A stretch of DNA of 64,000 nucleotides from Actinobacteria bacterium IMCC19121 (GTDB lineage Bacteria > Actinomycetota > Actinomycetes > Nanopelagicales > Nanopelagicaceae), in the NCBI GenBank assembly GCA_002284895.1, contig CP015605.1:1-64000 (forward strand). Direction: 5' to 3'. The position numbers and the translations under genes were made by a program. The notes beneath the pieces were generated by a model. That model searched no databases. It was not told the origin of the DNA and worked only from the letters and a program-made list of their open reading frames with translations. The first letter of the stretch is position 1. Each line of letters begins with the position of its first letter. Of the stretch, positions 45,604 to 54,594 are shown piece after piece.

Positions 45604-46617
45604 CTAGGCCTGATCTGCATCGACGAAGTCATCGTCAACTGCTGCGTTGTAGTTTTGGTGCTTGGTTGGATCAAATCCAGCTGGGCTGTCCTTGAGAGAC
45701 ATTCCCATTGAGACAAGCTTTGCCTTGACCTCATCGATAGATTTTGAACCAAAGTTACGGATATCAAGTAGATCAGCCTCTGAACGACCAACCAACTCAC
45801 CAACTGTGTGAATGCCTTCGCGCTTCAAGCAGTTGTATGAACGAACTGTTAAATCAAGATCTTCAATTGGAAGAGCAAGATCGGCAGCAAGTGCGGCATC
45901 CATAACAGATGGCCCCATCTCAATGCCTTCAGCTTCTAGGTTAAGTTCGCGTGCTAGACCAAATAGTTCAACCAATGTGCGACCAGCTGATGCAACTGCA
46001 TCGCGTGGCTTCATTGATGACTTAGTTTCTACATCTACAACAAGGCGATCGAAGTCTGTGCGCTGTTCAACGCGAGTTGCTTCTACCTTGTATGTGACCT
46101 TCAAAACTGGCGAATAGATTGAGTCAACAGGAATGCGACCGATTTCAGCGCCAGCTTGCTTGTTCTGGACTGCAGTTACATATCCACGACCACGCTCAAC
46201 AGTAAGTTCGATCTCGAGAGATCCCTTGCCGTTAAGTGTTGCTAAGTGAAGTGATGGGTTATGAACTTCAACGCCAGAAGGAACAGCAATATCAGCACCA
46301 GTTACTGGACCGGCACCTGACTTGCGGATGTAAACAACGGCTGGTTCATCGCTATCTGATGAAAATACCAAGTTCTTGATATTCAACACGATATCGGTGA
46401 GATCTTCTTTTACGCCTTCAAGAGTGGTGAACTCATGAAGTGCACCGGCAACGCGGATGCTGGTCACTGCTGCACCTGGAATAGATGAAAGCAATGTACG
46501 GCGCATGCTGTTGCCTAGTGTGTAACCGAAGCCTGGCTCCAGCGGTTCAATGATGAACCGTGAGCGATTCTCGGAAATTACTTCTTCACTGAGGGTGGGA
46601 CGTTGTGCAATTAGCAC
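45604..46617 (-). CDS. rpoA: RNA polymerase alpha subunit
   Basis: 337 residues. N-terminal dimerisation domain ([20 protein letters not shown]) and C-terminal UP-element/activator domain ([34 protein letters not shown]). The acidic tail ends [11 protein letters not shown]. The 103 bases between rpoA and rpsD hold a GCCC...GGGC pairing near 46691-46713 but no gene. Confidence 0.97.
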   Translation of the reverse strand: MLIAQRPTLSEEVISENRSRFIIEPLEPGFGYTLGNSMRRTLLSSIPGAAVTSIRVAGALHEFTTLEGVKEDLTDIVLNIKNLVFSSDSDEPAVVYIRKSGAGPVTGADIAVPSGVEVHNPSLHLATLNGKGSLEIELTVERGRGYVTAVQNKQAGAEIGRIPVDSIYSPVLKVTYKVEATRVEQRTDFDRLVVDVETKSSMKPRDAVASAGRTLVELFGLARELNLEAEGIEMGPSVMDAALAADLALPIEDLDLTVRSYNCLKREGIHTVGELVGRSEADLLDIRNFGSKSIDEVKAKLVSMGMSLKDSPAGFDPTKHQNYNAAVDDDFVDADQA

Positions 46618-46720
46618 TGCTGCTCCTCTTCATTCGGGGAAATCCTCTATTTGATTTCCACTTTGGTCGTACTGGTACTGCGTGCATGCCCTTTGCTTGG
46701 TAGCTCTGGGCTTTTAAAAA

Positions 46721-47347
46721 TTACTTAGAATAAAGTTCAACGATGAGCTGCTCTTGAACCTGGGTGTCGATGACGGCACGTGCAGGAACTGAGTGAATGA
46801 TGATTCTCATCTGAGAACCAACAACCTCCATCCATGCAGGAACTGCCTTCTCGCCAAGCTCAGCGCTAGCCACGATGAATGGTGTGAGATCCAATGACTT
46901 TGGAAGAACATCAATGATGTCCATCGCAGAGACACGGAATGAAGGAATGTTTACCTTCTTGCCATTAACTAAGAAGTGACCGTGACGTACTAGCTGACGT
47001 GCCATGTCGCGGCTCTTTGCAAAGCCTGCACGGAATACAACGTTATCTAGACGAGTTTCAAGAATGACAAGAAGGTTTTCACCAGTCTTACCCTGCTTGC
47101 GGTTAGCTTCTTCGTAATAACCACGGAACTGCTTTTCTAGAACACCGTAAATACGTGCGCACTTTTGCTTTTCGCGCATCTGCATGAGGTATTCAGATTC
47201 TTTTGCACGGCCACGGCCATGCTGTCCTGGTGGATATGGACGTGATTCGATAGGACACTTTGGTCCATCGCACTTTGCGCCCTTAAGGAAGAGCTTTACT
47301 TTTTCGCGACGGCAACGCTTGCAGTCTGCTCCGGTATAACGAGCCAT
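46721..47347 (-). CDS. rpsD: 30S ribosomal protein S4
   Basis: 208 residues. N-terminal zinc-type cysteine cluster (CKRCRREKVKLFLKGAKC, CPIESRPYPPGQHG) and the S4 domain (RLDNVVFRAGFAKSRDMARQ). Primary 16S binder and, in many bacteria, the translational regulator of this operon. Confidence 0.97.
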   Translation of the reverse strand: MARYTGADCKRCRREKVKLFLKGAKCDGPKCPIESRPYPPGQHGRGRAKESEYLMQMREKQKCARIYGVLEKQFRGYYEEANRKQGKTGENLLVILETRLDNVVFRAGFAKSRDMARQLVRHGHFLVNGKKVNIPSFRVSAMDIIDVLPKSLDLTPFIVASAELGEKAVPAWMEVVGSQMRIIIHSVPARAVIDTQVQEQLIVELYSK

Positions 47348-47363
47348 TTATTCTCTTCCTTCC

Positions 47364-47783
47364 TTAAACTCGACGTGGTTTACATGGACGGCAACCGTTG
47401 TGTGGAGCAGGTGTTACATCAGAGATGGCACCAACTTCCAAACCAGCTGCTTGCAATGAACGGATTGCAGTTTCGCGTCCGGAACCAGGTCCCTTAACGA
47501 AGACATCTACCTTCTTTAAGCCATGCTCCTGTGCGCGACGAGCTGCGGCTTCTGCTGCAAGCTGTGCTGCGAAAGGAGTTGACTTACGTGAGCCCTTGTA
47601 ACCAACCTGGCCAGATGATGACCAAGAGATAACAGCGCCGGTTGGATCAGTAATAGAAATGATTGTGTTGTTGAAAGTGCTCTTAATGAACGCTTTACCA
47701 ACAGCAACATTCTTCTTTTCCTTCTTGCGAATTTTAACTTTGCCCTTAGTTGCTGGGGCAGTCTTAGTTTTAGGAGCGGCCAT
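47364..47783 (-). CDS. rpsK: 30S ribosomal protein S11
   Basis: 139 residues; basic N-terminal extension, then [20 protein letters not shown] and C-terminal [18 protein letters not shown]. One-base overlap with rpsM. Confidence 0.97.
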   Translation of the reverse strand: MAAPKTKTAPATKGKVKIRKKEKKNVAVGKAFIKSTFNNTIISITDPTGAVISWSSSGQVGYKGSRKSTPFAAQLAAEAAARRAQEHGLKKVDVFVKGPGSGRETAIRSLQAAGLEVGAISDVTPAPHNGCRPCKPRRV

Positions 47784-48160
47784 TACTTAGTCACCTTCTT
47801 CTTACCTGCAATTGCCTTACGAGGACCCTTACGTGTACGCGCATTTGTATGTGTGCGCTGACCACGAACAGGAAGTCCCTTACGGTGACGAATGCCTTGG
47901 TAGCTCTGGATTTCAACCTTGCGACGAATGTCGCCGGAAATTTCACGACGAAGGTCACCTTCGATTTTGAAGTTTGCTTCGATGTATTCACGTAGCTTTG
48001 CTAGATCTGCTTCTTGCAGATCCTTCACGCGAATGTCTGGGCTAATCCCAGTTGCTGCTAATGTTTTTTGAGAACGGGTAAGACCCATTCCAAAAATATA
48101 AGTGAGTGCGACTTCCAAGCGCTTTTCGCGCGGGAGATCGACACCGACAAGACGTGCCAT
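47783..48160 (-). CDS. rpsM: 30S ribosomal protein S13
   Basis: 125 residues; [20 protein letters not shown] start, [20 protein letters not shown] in the tRNA-contacting tail. Its leader (48161-48270) contains CTTTTAG-TTTC-CTAAAAG at 48226-48243 and GGAGGTCCTCC, possible regulatory structure. Confidence 0.97.
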   Translation of the reverse strand: MARLVGVDLPREKRLEVALTYIFGMGLTRSQKTLAATGISPDIRVKDLQEADLAKLREYIEANFKIEGDLRREISGDIRRKVEIQSYQGIRHRKGLPVRGQRTHTNARTRKGPRKAIAGKKKVTK

Positions 48161-48225
48161 GTATCTACCTATCTATATCTGGAGGTCCTCCGCAATACTG
48201 TTCTCTGGCCTACCAGTCCAAAGGT

Positions 48226-48243
48226 CTTTTAGTTTCCTAAAAG
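48226..48243. other. Inverted repeat in the rpmJ-rpsM spacer
   Basis: CTTTTAG-TTTC-CTAAAAG, a perfect seven-base stem with a four-base loop, 28 bases past rpmJ and 66 bases before rpsM. No T-run follows on the minus strand. Could be part of an S4-responsive leader or a processing site; not decidable here. Confidence 0.45.
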
Positions 48244-48270
48244 TCGTATTACGAGTTTGTTAGTACTTAT

Positions 48271-48384
48271 TTACCCTTGACGTTGCTTGTGACGAAGGTT
48301 TTCGCAAATGACCATGACGCGACCCTTGCGGCGAATGACTTTGCACTTATCGCAAATCTTCTTAACGCTTGGATTAACCTTCAT
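48271..48384 (-). CDS. rpmJ: 50S ribosomal protein L36
   Basis: 37 residues: [20 protein letters not shown], then [17 protein letters not shown]. The zinc site is complete (Cys11, Cys14, Cys27, His32), so this is the C+ form. AAGGAG lies before the ATG. It sits 17 bases after infA, the usual place; easily missed because of its size. Confidence 0.97.
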   Translation of the reverse strand: MKVNPSVKKICDKCKVIRRKGRVMVICENLRHKQRQG

Positions 48385-48401
48385 GTCGTTGTGCTCCTTC
48401 G

Positions 48402-48623
48402 TTACTTGTAACGATAAATAATTCGACCTTTTGTAAGGTCATACGGACTCATTTCCACGATCACACGATCGGCAGGAAGAATACGAATGTAGTTCTTTCG
48501 CATCTTGCCGCTTATGTGAGCAAGGACTTTATGTCCATTTGTTAGCTCCACGCGAAACATTGCATTAGGTAAAGCTTCAGCAACAGTGCCTTCCATTTCG
48601 ATTGCACCATCTTTACTAGCCAA
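48402..48623 (-). CDS. infA: Translation initiation factor IF-1
   Basis: 73 residues, a single OB fold ([40 protein letters not shown], ending [10 protein letters not shown]). The start is TTG (residues MASKDG); no ATG or GTG upstream in frame gives a better start. It is separated from its usual upstream partner map by the tct-MFS cassette, so it must have its own promoter within 48624-48700. Confidence 0.96.
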   Translation of the reverse strand: MASKDGAIEMEGTVAEALPNAMFRVELTNGHKVLAHISGKMRKNYIRILPADRVIVEMSPYDLTKGRIIYRYK

Positions 48624-48700
48624 GCTGTAACCACATTTCTGTTTTGAGCGTGAAACAAGCGAAGTCGTAGTTTAGAGGGCGGGCTCAGATAAGGGAAATC

Positions 48701-48734
48701 GGCCCAAATGAATTACATGGGTGTAACTCAGGCC
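48701..48734 (-). terminator. Hairpin ending the tct-MFS operon
   Basis: GGCC at both ends encloses TGAATTAC (48709-48716) and GTAACTCA (48723-48730), which pair with one G-T. It lies just past the stop of the MFS gene on the minus strand. The T-run is poor (GATTTCCC), so rated moderate. Confidence 0.5.
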
Positions 48735-48738
48735 ACAT

Positions 48739-49905
48739 CTACTCTTTTTTCACGCTGAAAATCGAGCTACCCAAAAGCACTGCAAGGCCAATAAAGACCG
48801 CCCCTGCCCCAGAAGCCGCAGCTGCAATTCCGGCTGCTGCCGGTACCAAAAACTGTCCCAAGCGATTTCCCATCAATCTGGCAGAAACGGCTAAAGCTCG
48901 TTCATTACTTTGTGTTTTTTGCGAAACTAATGACATCGTTAAAGGTTGTCCGATACCAAGTGAGAAACCAGCAACAAAAACAATAAGTCCAAGTGTGAGT
49001 GGTGTGTGTGCAAAAGCCATTGCCGCACATGCAATCACTGAGATCACTGTGCTCCACCAGAGCAGCTGGAATGTTGTGAATCGCTCACTCAATCTTCCAA
49101 GAAAAAGCCTTGAAAGCATTGTCGTACCTGCGCGGATAGCCAAAATCGCACCTACTGCATATGGCGAGAAGTTATTTTCAGTGCCAAAAAGTGGCAAGAA
49201 AACTACTAAAACATCGGCAGCCGATGAGATTGCAAGAGAGATATAGATTGCTGCCAGGATTCCAGGACGTTTAACCAGGTTTAAAGCGGTCTTGTATGTT
49301 CCTTCAGAGTTTTGCTGTGCAACAACTGTTGGTCGCTCATTTCTCCATCTAATGACAGGAAAGAGTGCAAAGATTGTTAACACAACTCCAAGTAAGAAGG
49401 CATTAGATGTTGATTTAGGAAGATTTCCATTTGATCCTGCAACAACTGCTGCAACGATTGGACCGAGCATGTGTCCAACAGATGCACTGAAAGTATAGAA
49501 ACCGAAGTATCTGTCATAGCTCTCACGCGGTGCACGAAGTGCAACCATGGACTGTCCACCCACCATGCATGCTAAGTGCGCAGTGCCAGCACATGCTGCG
49601 GCAATTGAAAGCCAAAGAATTGAATCGGCAATCATGAGTCCGGCAGAAGTTGCCAACATCGCTAACGTTCCATAGATAATGAACTTAGCTTCACCCATTC
49701 GCCCAACCCATGTACCAAATTGAAGTGCCAGTAAAACTGGAAAAAGAGCATAGACCGATGCAATCAAACCAATTTGCGCGGCATTGGCATCGAGCTCTAG
49801 CGCCCGATAAGTAATCATCGGACGCAAAACATAGATAGTTGCTTGGGTAAGCGTGGATGAAATAAGTAAAGGCTTAGCCCAAGGCAAGAGCTTGTCTGAA
49901 CTCAT
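48739..49905 (-). CDS. Major facilitator superfamily transporter
   Basis: 388 residues, about 12 membrane segments. The loop 2-3 motif reads FGTWVGRMGEAKFI (in place of G-x-x-x-D-R-x-G-R-R), and a duplicated half has FLGRLSERFTTFQ. Drug-exporter-like by general pattern, but the substrate is unknown. The ATG follows the tctA stop immediately, so it is part of the tripartite-transporter operon, perhaps exporting a product or exchanging a substrate. Confidence 0.82.
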   Translation of the reverse strand: MSSDKLLPWAKPLLISSTLTQATIYVLRPMITYRALELDANAAQIGLIASVYALFPVLLALQFGTWVGRMGEAKFIIYGTLAMLATSAGLMIADSILWLSIAAACAGTAHLACMVGGQSMVALRAPRESYDRYFGFYTFSASVGHMLGPIVAAVVAGSNGNLPKSTSNAFLLGVVLTIFALFPVIRWRNERPTVVAQQNSEGTYKTALNLVKRPGILAAIYISLAISSAADVLVVFLPLFGTENNFSPYAVGAILAIRAGTTMLSRLFLGRLSERFTTFQLLWWSTVISVIACAAMAFAHTPLTLGLIVFVAGFSLGIGQPLTMSLVSQKTQSNERALAVSARLMGNRLGQFLVPAAAGIAAAASGAGAVFIGLAVLLGSSIFSVKKE

Positions 49906-51411
49906 TTACTTCTTAACTGCGAATTTTTTCTTAAAGTTCCAGACCAGTGGCCCAATAATCACGAGCAATAAAATGCTGTAGATGATCTTTGGGAATCCGC
50001 CCGCAATCAAGATGTGCCAATCACCTTGGCTAATCTGAAGTGCGCGCTTAAATTGCAGTTCAGCTAATGGCCCAAGGATTACGCCAATAATAAGTGGTGT
50101 AATTGGAACACCAAATCTGCGGAACATATAGCCAATAAATCCAACGGCCAAGGCCACTTGCAGATCAAAGGTGGAGTTATTTAATGCATAGGCACCTAGC
50201 AGGGCAAAAGTAGTAATTCCTGCATATAAGTAATGTGTTGGAATCTTAAGTAAAAGAACCCAGAAACGAATCAAAGGCAGGTTGAGAACCAAAAGCAAAG
50301 TATTACCAATAAATAGTGAGGCGATTAATCCCCATACGACCTCTGGACTAGTTTGGAAAAGCATGGGTCCTGGTTGAATATTAAAAGACTGGAAAGCAAC
50401 TAATACCACGGCCGCAGTTGCAGATGTTGGCAAACCTAGCGCCAGCATTGGAACTAACACACCTGCAGCGTTTGCATTATTTGCAGCCTCTGGGCCAGCA
50501 ACACCTTCAATTGCGCCTTTGCCAAATTCATCTTTATTTTTAGATAAAGCTTTTTCAACACCATAACTTAAAAATGTTGGCACTTCAGAACCACCTGCTG
50601 GAATAACTCCGAGAGGAAAACCAATTGCAGTTCCACGTAGCCATGGTTTCCATGAGCGGCGGAAATCTTCCCGAGTCATCCAGGCTTTGCCTTTCATCTC
50701 AAGAACTTCAGTACTCATTATTGTGTGACGGCTTGCAAGATAAAGCGCTTCACCTAATGCAAAAATTGCCACAATCACCGTAACAGTTTCAATTCCATCA
50801 ATGGCATTCATGTTGCCAAAAGTTAATCGCAACGCACCTGACTGAAGATCTGCGCCAATGAGTCCAATTACAAGGCCCACAGAAAGCGCCACTAAACCAC
50901 GGATTCTTGATGATCCCAGCAGAGTGCCAACAGTTGCAAAAGCCAAAATAATCAGTGATAGATAACCCGCTGGCTGAATAGTCAGTGCAACATCGGCCAT
51001 CCATGGCGCGCCAAAAGCCAATAACAATGTCGCAATAGTTCCTGCTACGAATGAACCAATGGCAGCTGTTGCTAGGGCAGCACCGGCGCGGCCCGCTTTA
51101 GCCATCTTGTTGCCCTCTAAAGCGGTGATTACTGAACCACTCTCACCTGGAGTATTGAGCAAAATAGAGGTTGTTGACCCGCCATACATGGCACCGTAAT
51201 AAATAGCGGCAAACATAATTAATGCTGACGTTGGATTAACTGTTAAACACACTGGAAGCAGTAAGCCAATTGCTAGAGCAGGCCCAATTCCTGGTAATAC
51301 TCCAACCAGAGTTCCAAGGAATGTTCCTAAAAGTCCAAACATTAAATTAGTAGGCGTGAATGCTGTTTGGAAACCATCCATCAACATTGCAAAGCTATTA
51401 CCCATTTCCAA
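49906..51411 (-). CDS. tctA: Tripartite tricarboxylate transporter large permease (TctA)
   Basis: 501 residues, about 11-12 membrane segments. Family motif [20 protein letters not shown] near 37-56 and its second-half counterpart [20 protein letters not shown]. Moves carboxylates with a secondary ion gradient, fed by the TctC binding protein. Overlaps tctB by 14 bases. Confidence 0.9.
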   Translation of the reverse strand: MEMGNSFAMLMDGFQTAFTPTNLMFGLLGTFLGTLVGVLPGIGPALAIGLLLPVCLTVNPTSALIMFAAIYYGAMYGGSTTSILLNTPGESGSVITALEGNKMAKAGRAGAALATAAIGSFVAGTIATLLLAFGAPWMADVALTIQPAGYLSLIILAFATVGTLLGSSRIRGLVALSVGLVIGLIGADLQSGALRLTFGNMNAIDGIETVTVIVAIFALGEALYLASRHTIMSTEVLEMKGKAWMTREDFRRSWKPWLRGTAIGFPLGVIPAGGSEVPTFLSYGVEKALSKNKDEFGKGAIEGVAGPEAANNANAAGVLVPMLALGLPTSATAAVVLVAFQSFNIQPGPMLFQTSPEVVWGLIASLFIGNTLLLVLNLPLIRFWVLLLKIPTHYLYAGITTFALLGAYALNNSTFDLQVALAVGFIGYMFRRFGVPITPLIIGVILGPLAELQFKRALQISQGDWHILIAGGFPKIIYSILLLVIIGPLVWNFKKKFAVKK

Positions 51412-51904
51412 GCACCCCCTTGAAGAAACCAGAAGGTAGGTTGATATTGAGGCCTTTTGTAAATGAGAAATAGACTATTAATGCAAAAGCTAAACTAATT
51501 CCAAAATCTTTAAGGTATTTTCTTGAGCCAAATCCATAGGAGACTCCAAAGAAACACACTGTTGCTGCAATTACATAACCAGCAATCTCGAGCAAAATCA
51601 CATGGAGTCCAATAGCAGCGGCAATAATTGCCATCGTCTTAAAGTTTGCACCGACGAATGGATCTCCTGGTTCATCGCCTTCGGGTGTACCGAGGCGGCC
51701 ACGCAAAACATCTAAAATTAAAACGAAGCCGACTAATGAAGTGAAAGCGGCAACCATGTATGGAAAAGTTTGAGGGCTAACAATTGATGAACCCTGTGGG
51801 ATATCCATACGTGATGTATCCCAAGCAACAAATATGCCAAGCAGGAAGAGAGAGCTGGCAAAAACCAGCTCCCCCTTCGCCTGCTTAGAGATCTTTAGAA
51901 TCAA
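51398..51904 (-). CDS. tctB: Tripartite tricarboxylate transporter small permease (TctB)
   Basis: 168 residues with four membrane segments ([59 protein letters not shown]; a C-terminal one), the TctB layout. Follows tctC directly. Confidence 0.85.
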   Translation of the reverse strand: MILKISKQAKGELVFASSLFLLGIFVAWDTSRMDIPQGSSIVSPQTFPYMVAAFTSLVGFVLILDVLRGRLGTPEGDEPGDPFVGANFKTMAIIAAAIGLHVILLEIAGYVIAATVCFFGVSYGFGSRKYLKDFGISLAFALIVYFSFTKGLNINLPSGFFKGVLGNG

Positions 51905-53032
51905 TTAGATTCCAAGGCCCTTCATAACTGCATTGATTTCTGGGATGTGCTTTTCAAGGAATGACTTGAAGGCAGTGCCTACTACGAACTCGTTATCCCA
52001 TTTGTTCTTTGTGAGTTCAGCTTTCCATGCTGGTGAAACGTGCATGATGTCAATTACCTTAACGAAGTTGAGGTAATCAGCCTTTGAAAGATCAGCTGGA
52101 GCCATGATTCCGCGCCAGTTTCCGTACACAAGGTCGTAACCCTGTGAAACGAATGTCTTAGCTTTGATGCCTGAGATTGTCTTGGCTGAAGAAACTCCAA
52201 GATAACGCATCTTTCCTGATGCAACATATGGTGCGAAGTCAAGTGCGCCAGAGATACCAACCTGTGTTGCATTGCTAAGGAGCGAAGTAATAACTTCAGG
52301 TCCACCTGAGTAAACAACGTAGTTCAACTTAGTTGGATCTACGCCAGCCTTTTGAGCAAGTAGGCCAATAGTTTGGTGATCTACTCCACCCTTGTTACCA
52401 CCTGCGATTGCAACCGCATTTGGCTTTGCAACAAGGTCATCCATCAATTGCTTCAATGTGCGGTACTTAGATGATGCTGGAACAACGATTCCCTCATACT
52501 CGCGCAAGATCTTTGCAATTGGTGTTGAAGCTAGAAGATTAAGTGGTGACTTATTTGAATAAAGTCCACCAGTCATTGCAATACCAGTAACCATTGCAGC
52601 TTCTGGCTTGCCCTTGATTTCTTGGAATGCGCCAAGCCCAACAGCTCCACCAGCACCTGGCTTATAAACAGATGTAGTAGCAGCTAATAGACCTTCTGCT
52701 TTTAGAGAGTTTGTGATTGCATCTGCTGTGAGTGAATATCCACCTGGGTTAGCCGGGATTGTCCAGTCAATAGCCTTGAGTGGCTTAACATCTGCGTACC
52801 ACCACTTGTTATCACCTTTATATGAACCAGTTGTAACAACCATACAAGTTAAATCTGATCCATCAACTCCACGACCTGGAGCTTTTTTGCCAGTAGATGC
52901 TTGAGTACAGTCATCACCGATTGTTGCTTTATTAGCCGGCTTGATAGCAGCATTTGCTGGAAGTGCCGTTCCTGCTAGAACAGCAACTGCAGTTGCCGCA
53001 ACAGCGAAACGAATAAAAGAATTCTTTCTCAT
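51905..53032 (-). CDS. tctC: TctC-type solute-binding protein with N-terminal Cys-pair extension
   Basis: 375 residues from the ATG at 53032 (GGAGAG upstream); the frame also opens at 53047. Signal peptide FAVAATAVAVLAGTALPANA. The Bug/TctC fold starts near IDWTIPANPGGYSL and shows TTSVYKPGAGGAVGLGAF and ELTKNKWDNEFVVGTAFKSF. Between signal and fold lie about 55 residues with two cysteines (DDCTQAS, SDLTCMVV) and NKWWY, an extra small domain absent from classic TctC. Ligand likely a carboxylate. Confidence 0.85.
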   Translation of the reverse strand: MRKNSFIRFAVAATAVAVLAGTALPANAAIKPANKATIGDDCTQASTGKKAPGRGVDGSDLTCMVVTTGSYKGDNKWWYADVKPLKAIDWTIPANPGGYSLTADAITNSLKAEGLLAATTSVYKPGAGGAVGLGAFQEIKGKPEAAMVTGIAMTGGLYSNKSPLNLLASTPIAKILREYEGIVVPASSKYRTLKQLMDDLVAKPNAVAIAGGNKGGVDHQTIGLLAQKAGVDPTKLNYVVYSGGPEVITSLLSNATQVGISGALDFAPYVASGKMRYLGVSSAKTISGIKAKTFVSQGYDLVYGNWRGIMAPADLSKADYLNFVKVIDIMHVSPAWKAELTKNKWDNEFVVGTAFKSFLEKHIPEINAVMKGLGI

Positions 53033-53079
53033 CGATGAGCTCTCCATAATTTCTACCTTCGAGGGTGAAGGTTGAGTAG

Positions 53080-53108
53080 AAAGTAGTATGAATCCGCACC
53101 ATTGTTAA
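53080..53108 (-). promoter_or_regulatory. Promoter of the tct-MFS operon
   Basis: TTAACA, 17-base spacer, TACTTT on the minus strand, 33-48 bases before the two candidate tctC starts. The leader holds ACCTTC-GAGGGT-GAAGGT (53055-53072), a six-base dyad. Confidence 0.55.
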
Positions 53109-53138
53109 GCGTTTGCATGTAACAAAACGATTAATTAT

Positions 53139-53951
53139 TTACACAAGTAGGCTAGATATCTCAATTCCTAGGTGTTCTAGGTCACTCTTACCGCCATCAA
53201 TGGCTGTGAGCACAAATGGCTTGCCATCAGGGCAGATTACGTAAGAGTGTTCAAAGTGAGCACCTCTGGATGAATCAGTAGAGACAACAGTCCAGTCATC
53301 TTTTAGCACTTTAGTTCGAGCAGATCCACGAGTGATCATGGGTTCAATGGCAAGGGCTAACCCCACAACAATCTCTGGTCCTTGTCCTGCGCGACCAAAA
53401 TTTAAAACGTGTGGTTCCTGGTGCATTTCAGTACCAATTCCATGACCACCGTATTCTTGCAAGATTCCATATGTGCCTTGTGAATTAATATATTGCTCAA
53501 TTGCATGACCAATATCAGAGAGCTTTGCGCCATGCTTTCCCGCAGCTATCCCCCGCCACATTGATTCTTCACAAACATCCATCATCTTTTGATCTTCTGG
53601 ATTTACTGAGCCAGCTCCAATTGAAATCGCTGAATCACCATGCCAGCCTTCAATAATCGCGCCGCAATCAATAGAGACAACATCGCCTTCTTTGATAATT
53701 CTTGAACCTGGAATTCCGTGAACAATTTCTTCATTGACAGAGACACAGATTGTGGCTGGGAAGCCGTGGTAGCCCAGAAAGTTTGATGTACCGCCACCGC
53801 GCTTAATATTTGCTGCAGCAATTGCATCTAGCGCATCAGTTGTCATGCCTGGCTTAATTGATTCACGCAAGAGCTCAAGAGTTTGGCCAACGAGTAATCC
53901 AGCACGGCGCATGAGCTTTAACTGCTCAATATTTTTGATCTGAATTGCCAT
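53139..53951 (-). CDS. map: Methionine aminopeptidase, type I
   Basis: 270 residues. Metal ligands are visible in VVSIDCGAIIEGWHGDSA (Asp, Asp), GGHGIGTEMHQEPHV (His), ALAIEPM (Glu) and the C-terminal FEHSYVI. Removes N-terminal Met. TAAACT seven bases before the ATG overlaps the adk stop and may be a -10 box. Confidence 0.96.
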   Translation of the reverse strand: MAIQIKNIEQLKLMRRAGLLVGQTLELLRESIKPGMTTDALDAIAAANIKRGGGTSNFLGYHGFPATICVSVNEEIVHGIPGSRIIKEGDVVSIDCGAIIEGWHGDSAISIGAGSVNPEDQKMMDVCEESMWRGIAAGKHGAKLSDIGHAIEQYINSQGTYGILQEYGGHGIGTEMHQEPHVLNFGRAGQGPEIVVGLALAIEPMITRGSARTKVLKDDWTVVSTDSSRGAHFEHSYVICPDGKPFVLTAIDGGKSDLEHLGIEISSLLV

Positions 53952-53961
53952 GCTTACAAGT

Positions 53962-54594
53962 TTATTCTGAAACGCGGCTTAGCGCCGAAATTGCATGCGC
54001 TGTTACGTCTTCAACGCTTCCAAGCGCGCCAACAGTTATTAGTAGGCCCTCGTTGCGATAGAAAGAAACGATTGGTGCGGTTTGTTCTTGGTAAACCTCT
54101 AAGCGACGGGCAATAACTTCAGCCTTATCGTCCTCGCGCTGGTAAACATCTCCCCCGCATTGTGGGCATTTATCCTGCCCAACAGAAGGCTGTCCGCACT
54201 CTTTGCATGTGCGACGTGAAGATAATCTGGCAACAATCTCTTCATTAGCCAATGAAAACTCTAGAACTGCATGTAGCGGTGTCTTCTTCTCGGCCAAAAT
54301 TGCGCGCAAGACTTCAGCTTGTGCAACATTTCGTGGGAATCCATCTAGTAAGAATCCGTTAGCCACATCATCATGTGTAAGACGATCTCTCACCATTTCA
54401 TTTGTTACAGAATCTGGTACCAACTCGCCATTGTCCATAAAGCCTTTAGCTTGAAGACCAAGTGGAGTTCCTGCCTTTAAATTGGCACGGAAAATATCAC
54501 CTGTAGAAATATGTGGAATTGAATAATGCGCTGCAAGGAATTGTGCTTGTGTTCCTTTTCCAGCGCCTGGTGGACCTACCAGGACAAGACGCAT
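53962..54594 (-). CDS. adk: Adenylate kinase
   Basis: 210 residues. P-loop GPPGAGKGTQAQFLA, DGFPRNVAQAE, and a LID with four cysteines (CKECGQPSVGQDKCPQCGG), so the zinc-bound type. Its ATG shares one base with the secY stop (TAATG). Confidence 0.96.
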   Translation of the reverse strand: MRLVLVGPPGAGKGTQAQFLAAHYSIPHISTGDIFRANLKAGTPLGLQAKGFMDNGELVPDSVTNEMVRDRLTHDDVANGFLLDGFPRNVAQAEVLRAILAEKKTPLHAVLEFSLANEEIVARLSSRRTCKECGQPSVGQDKCPQCGGDVYQREDDKAEVIARRLEVYQEQTAPIVSFYRNEGLLITVGALGSVEDVTAHAISALSRVSE

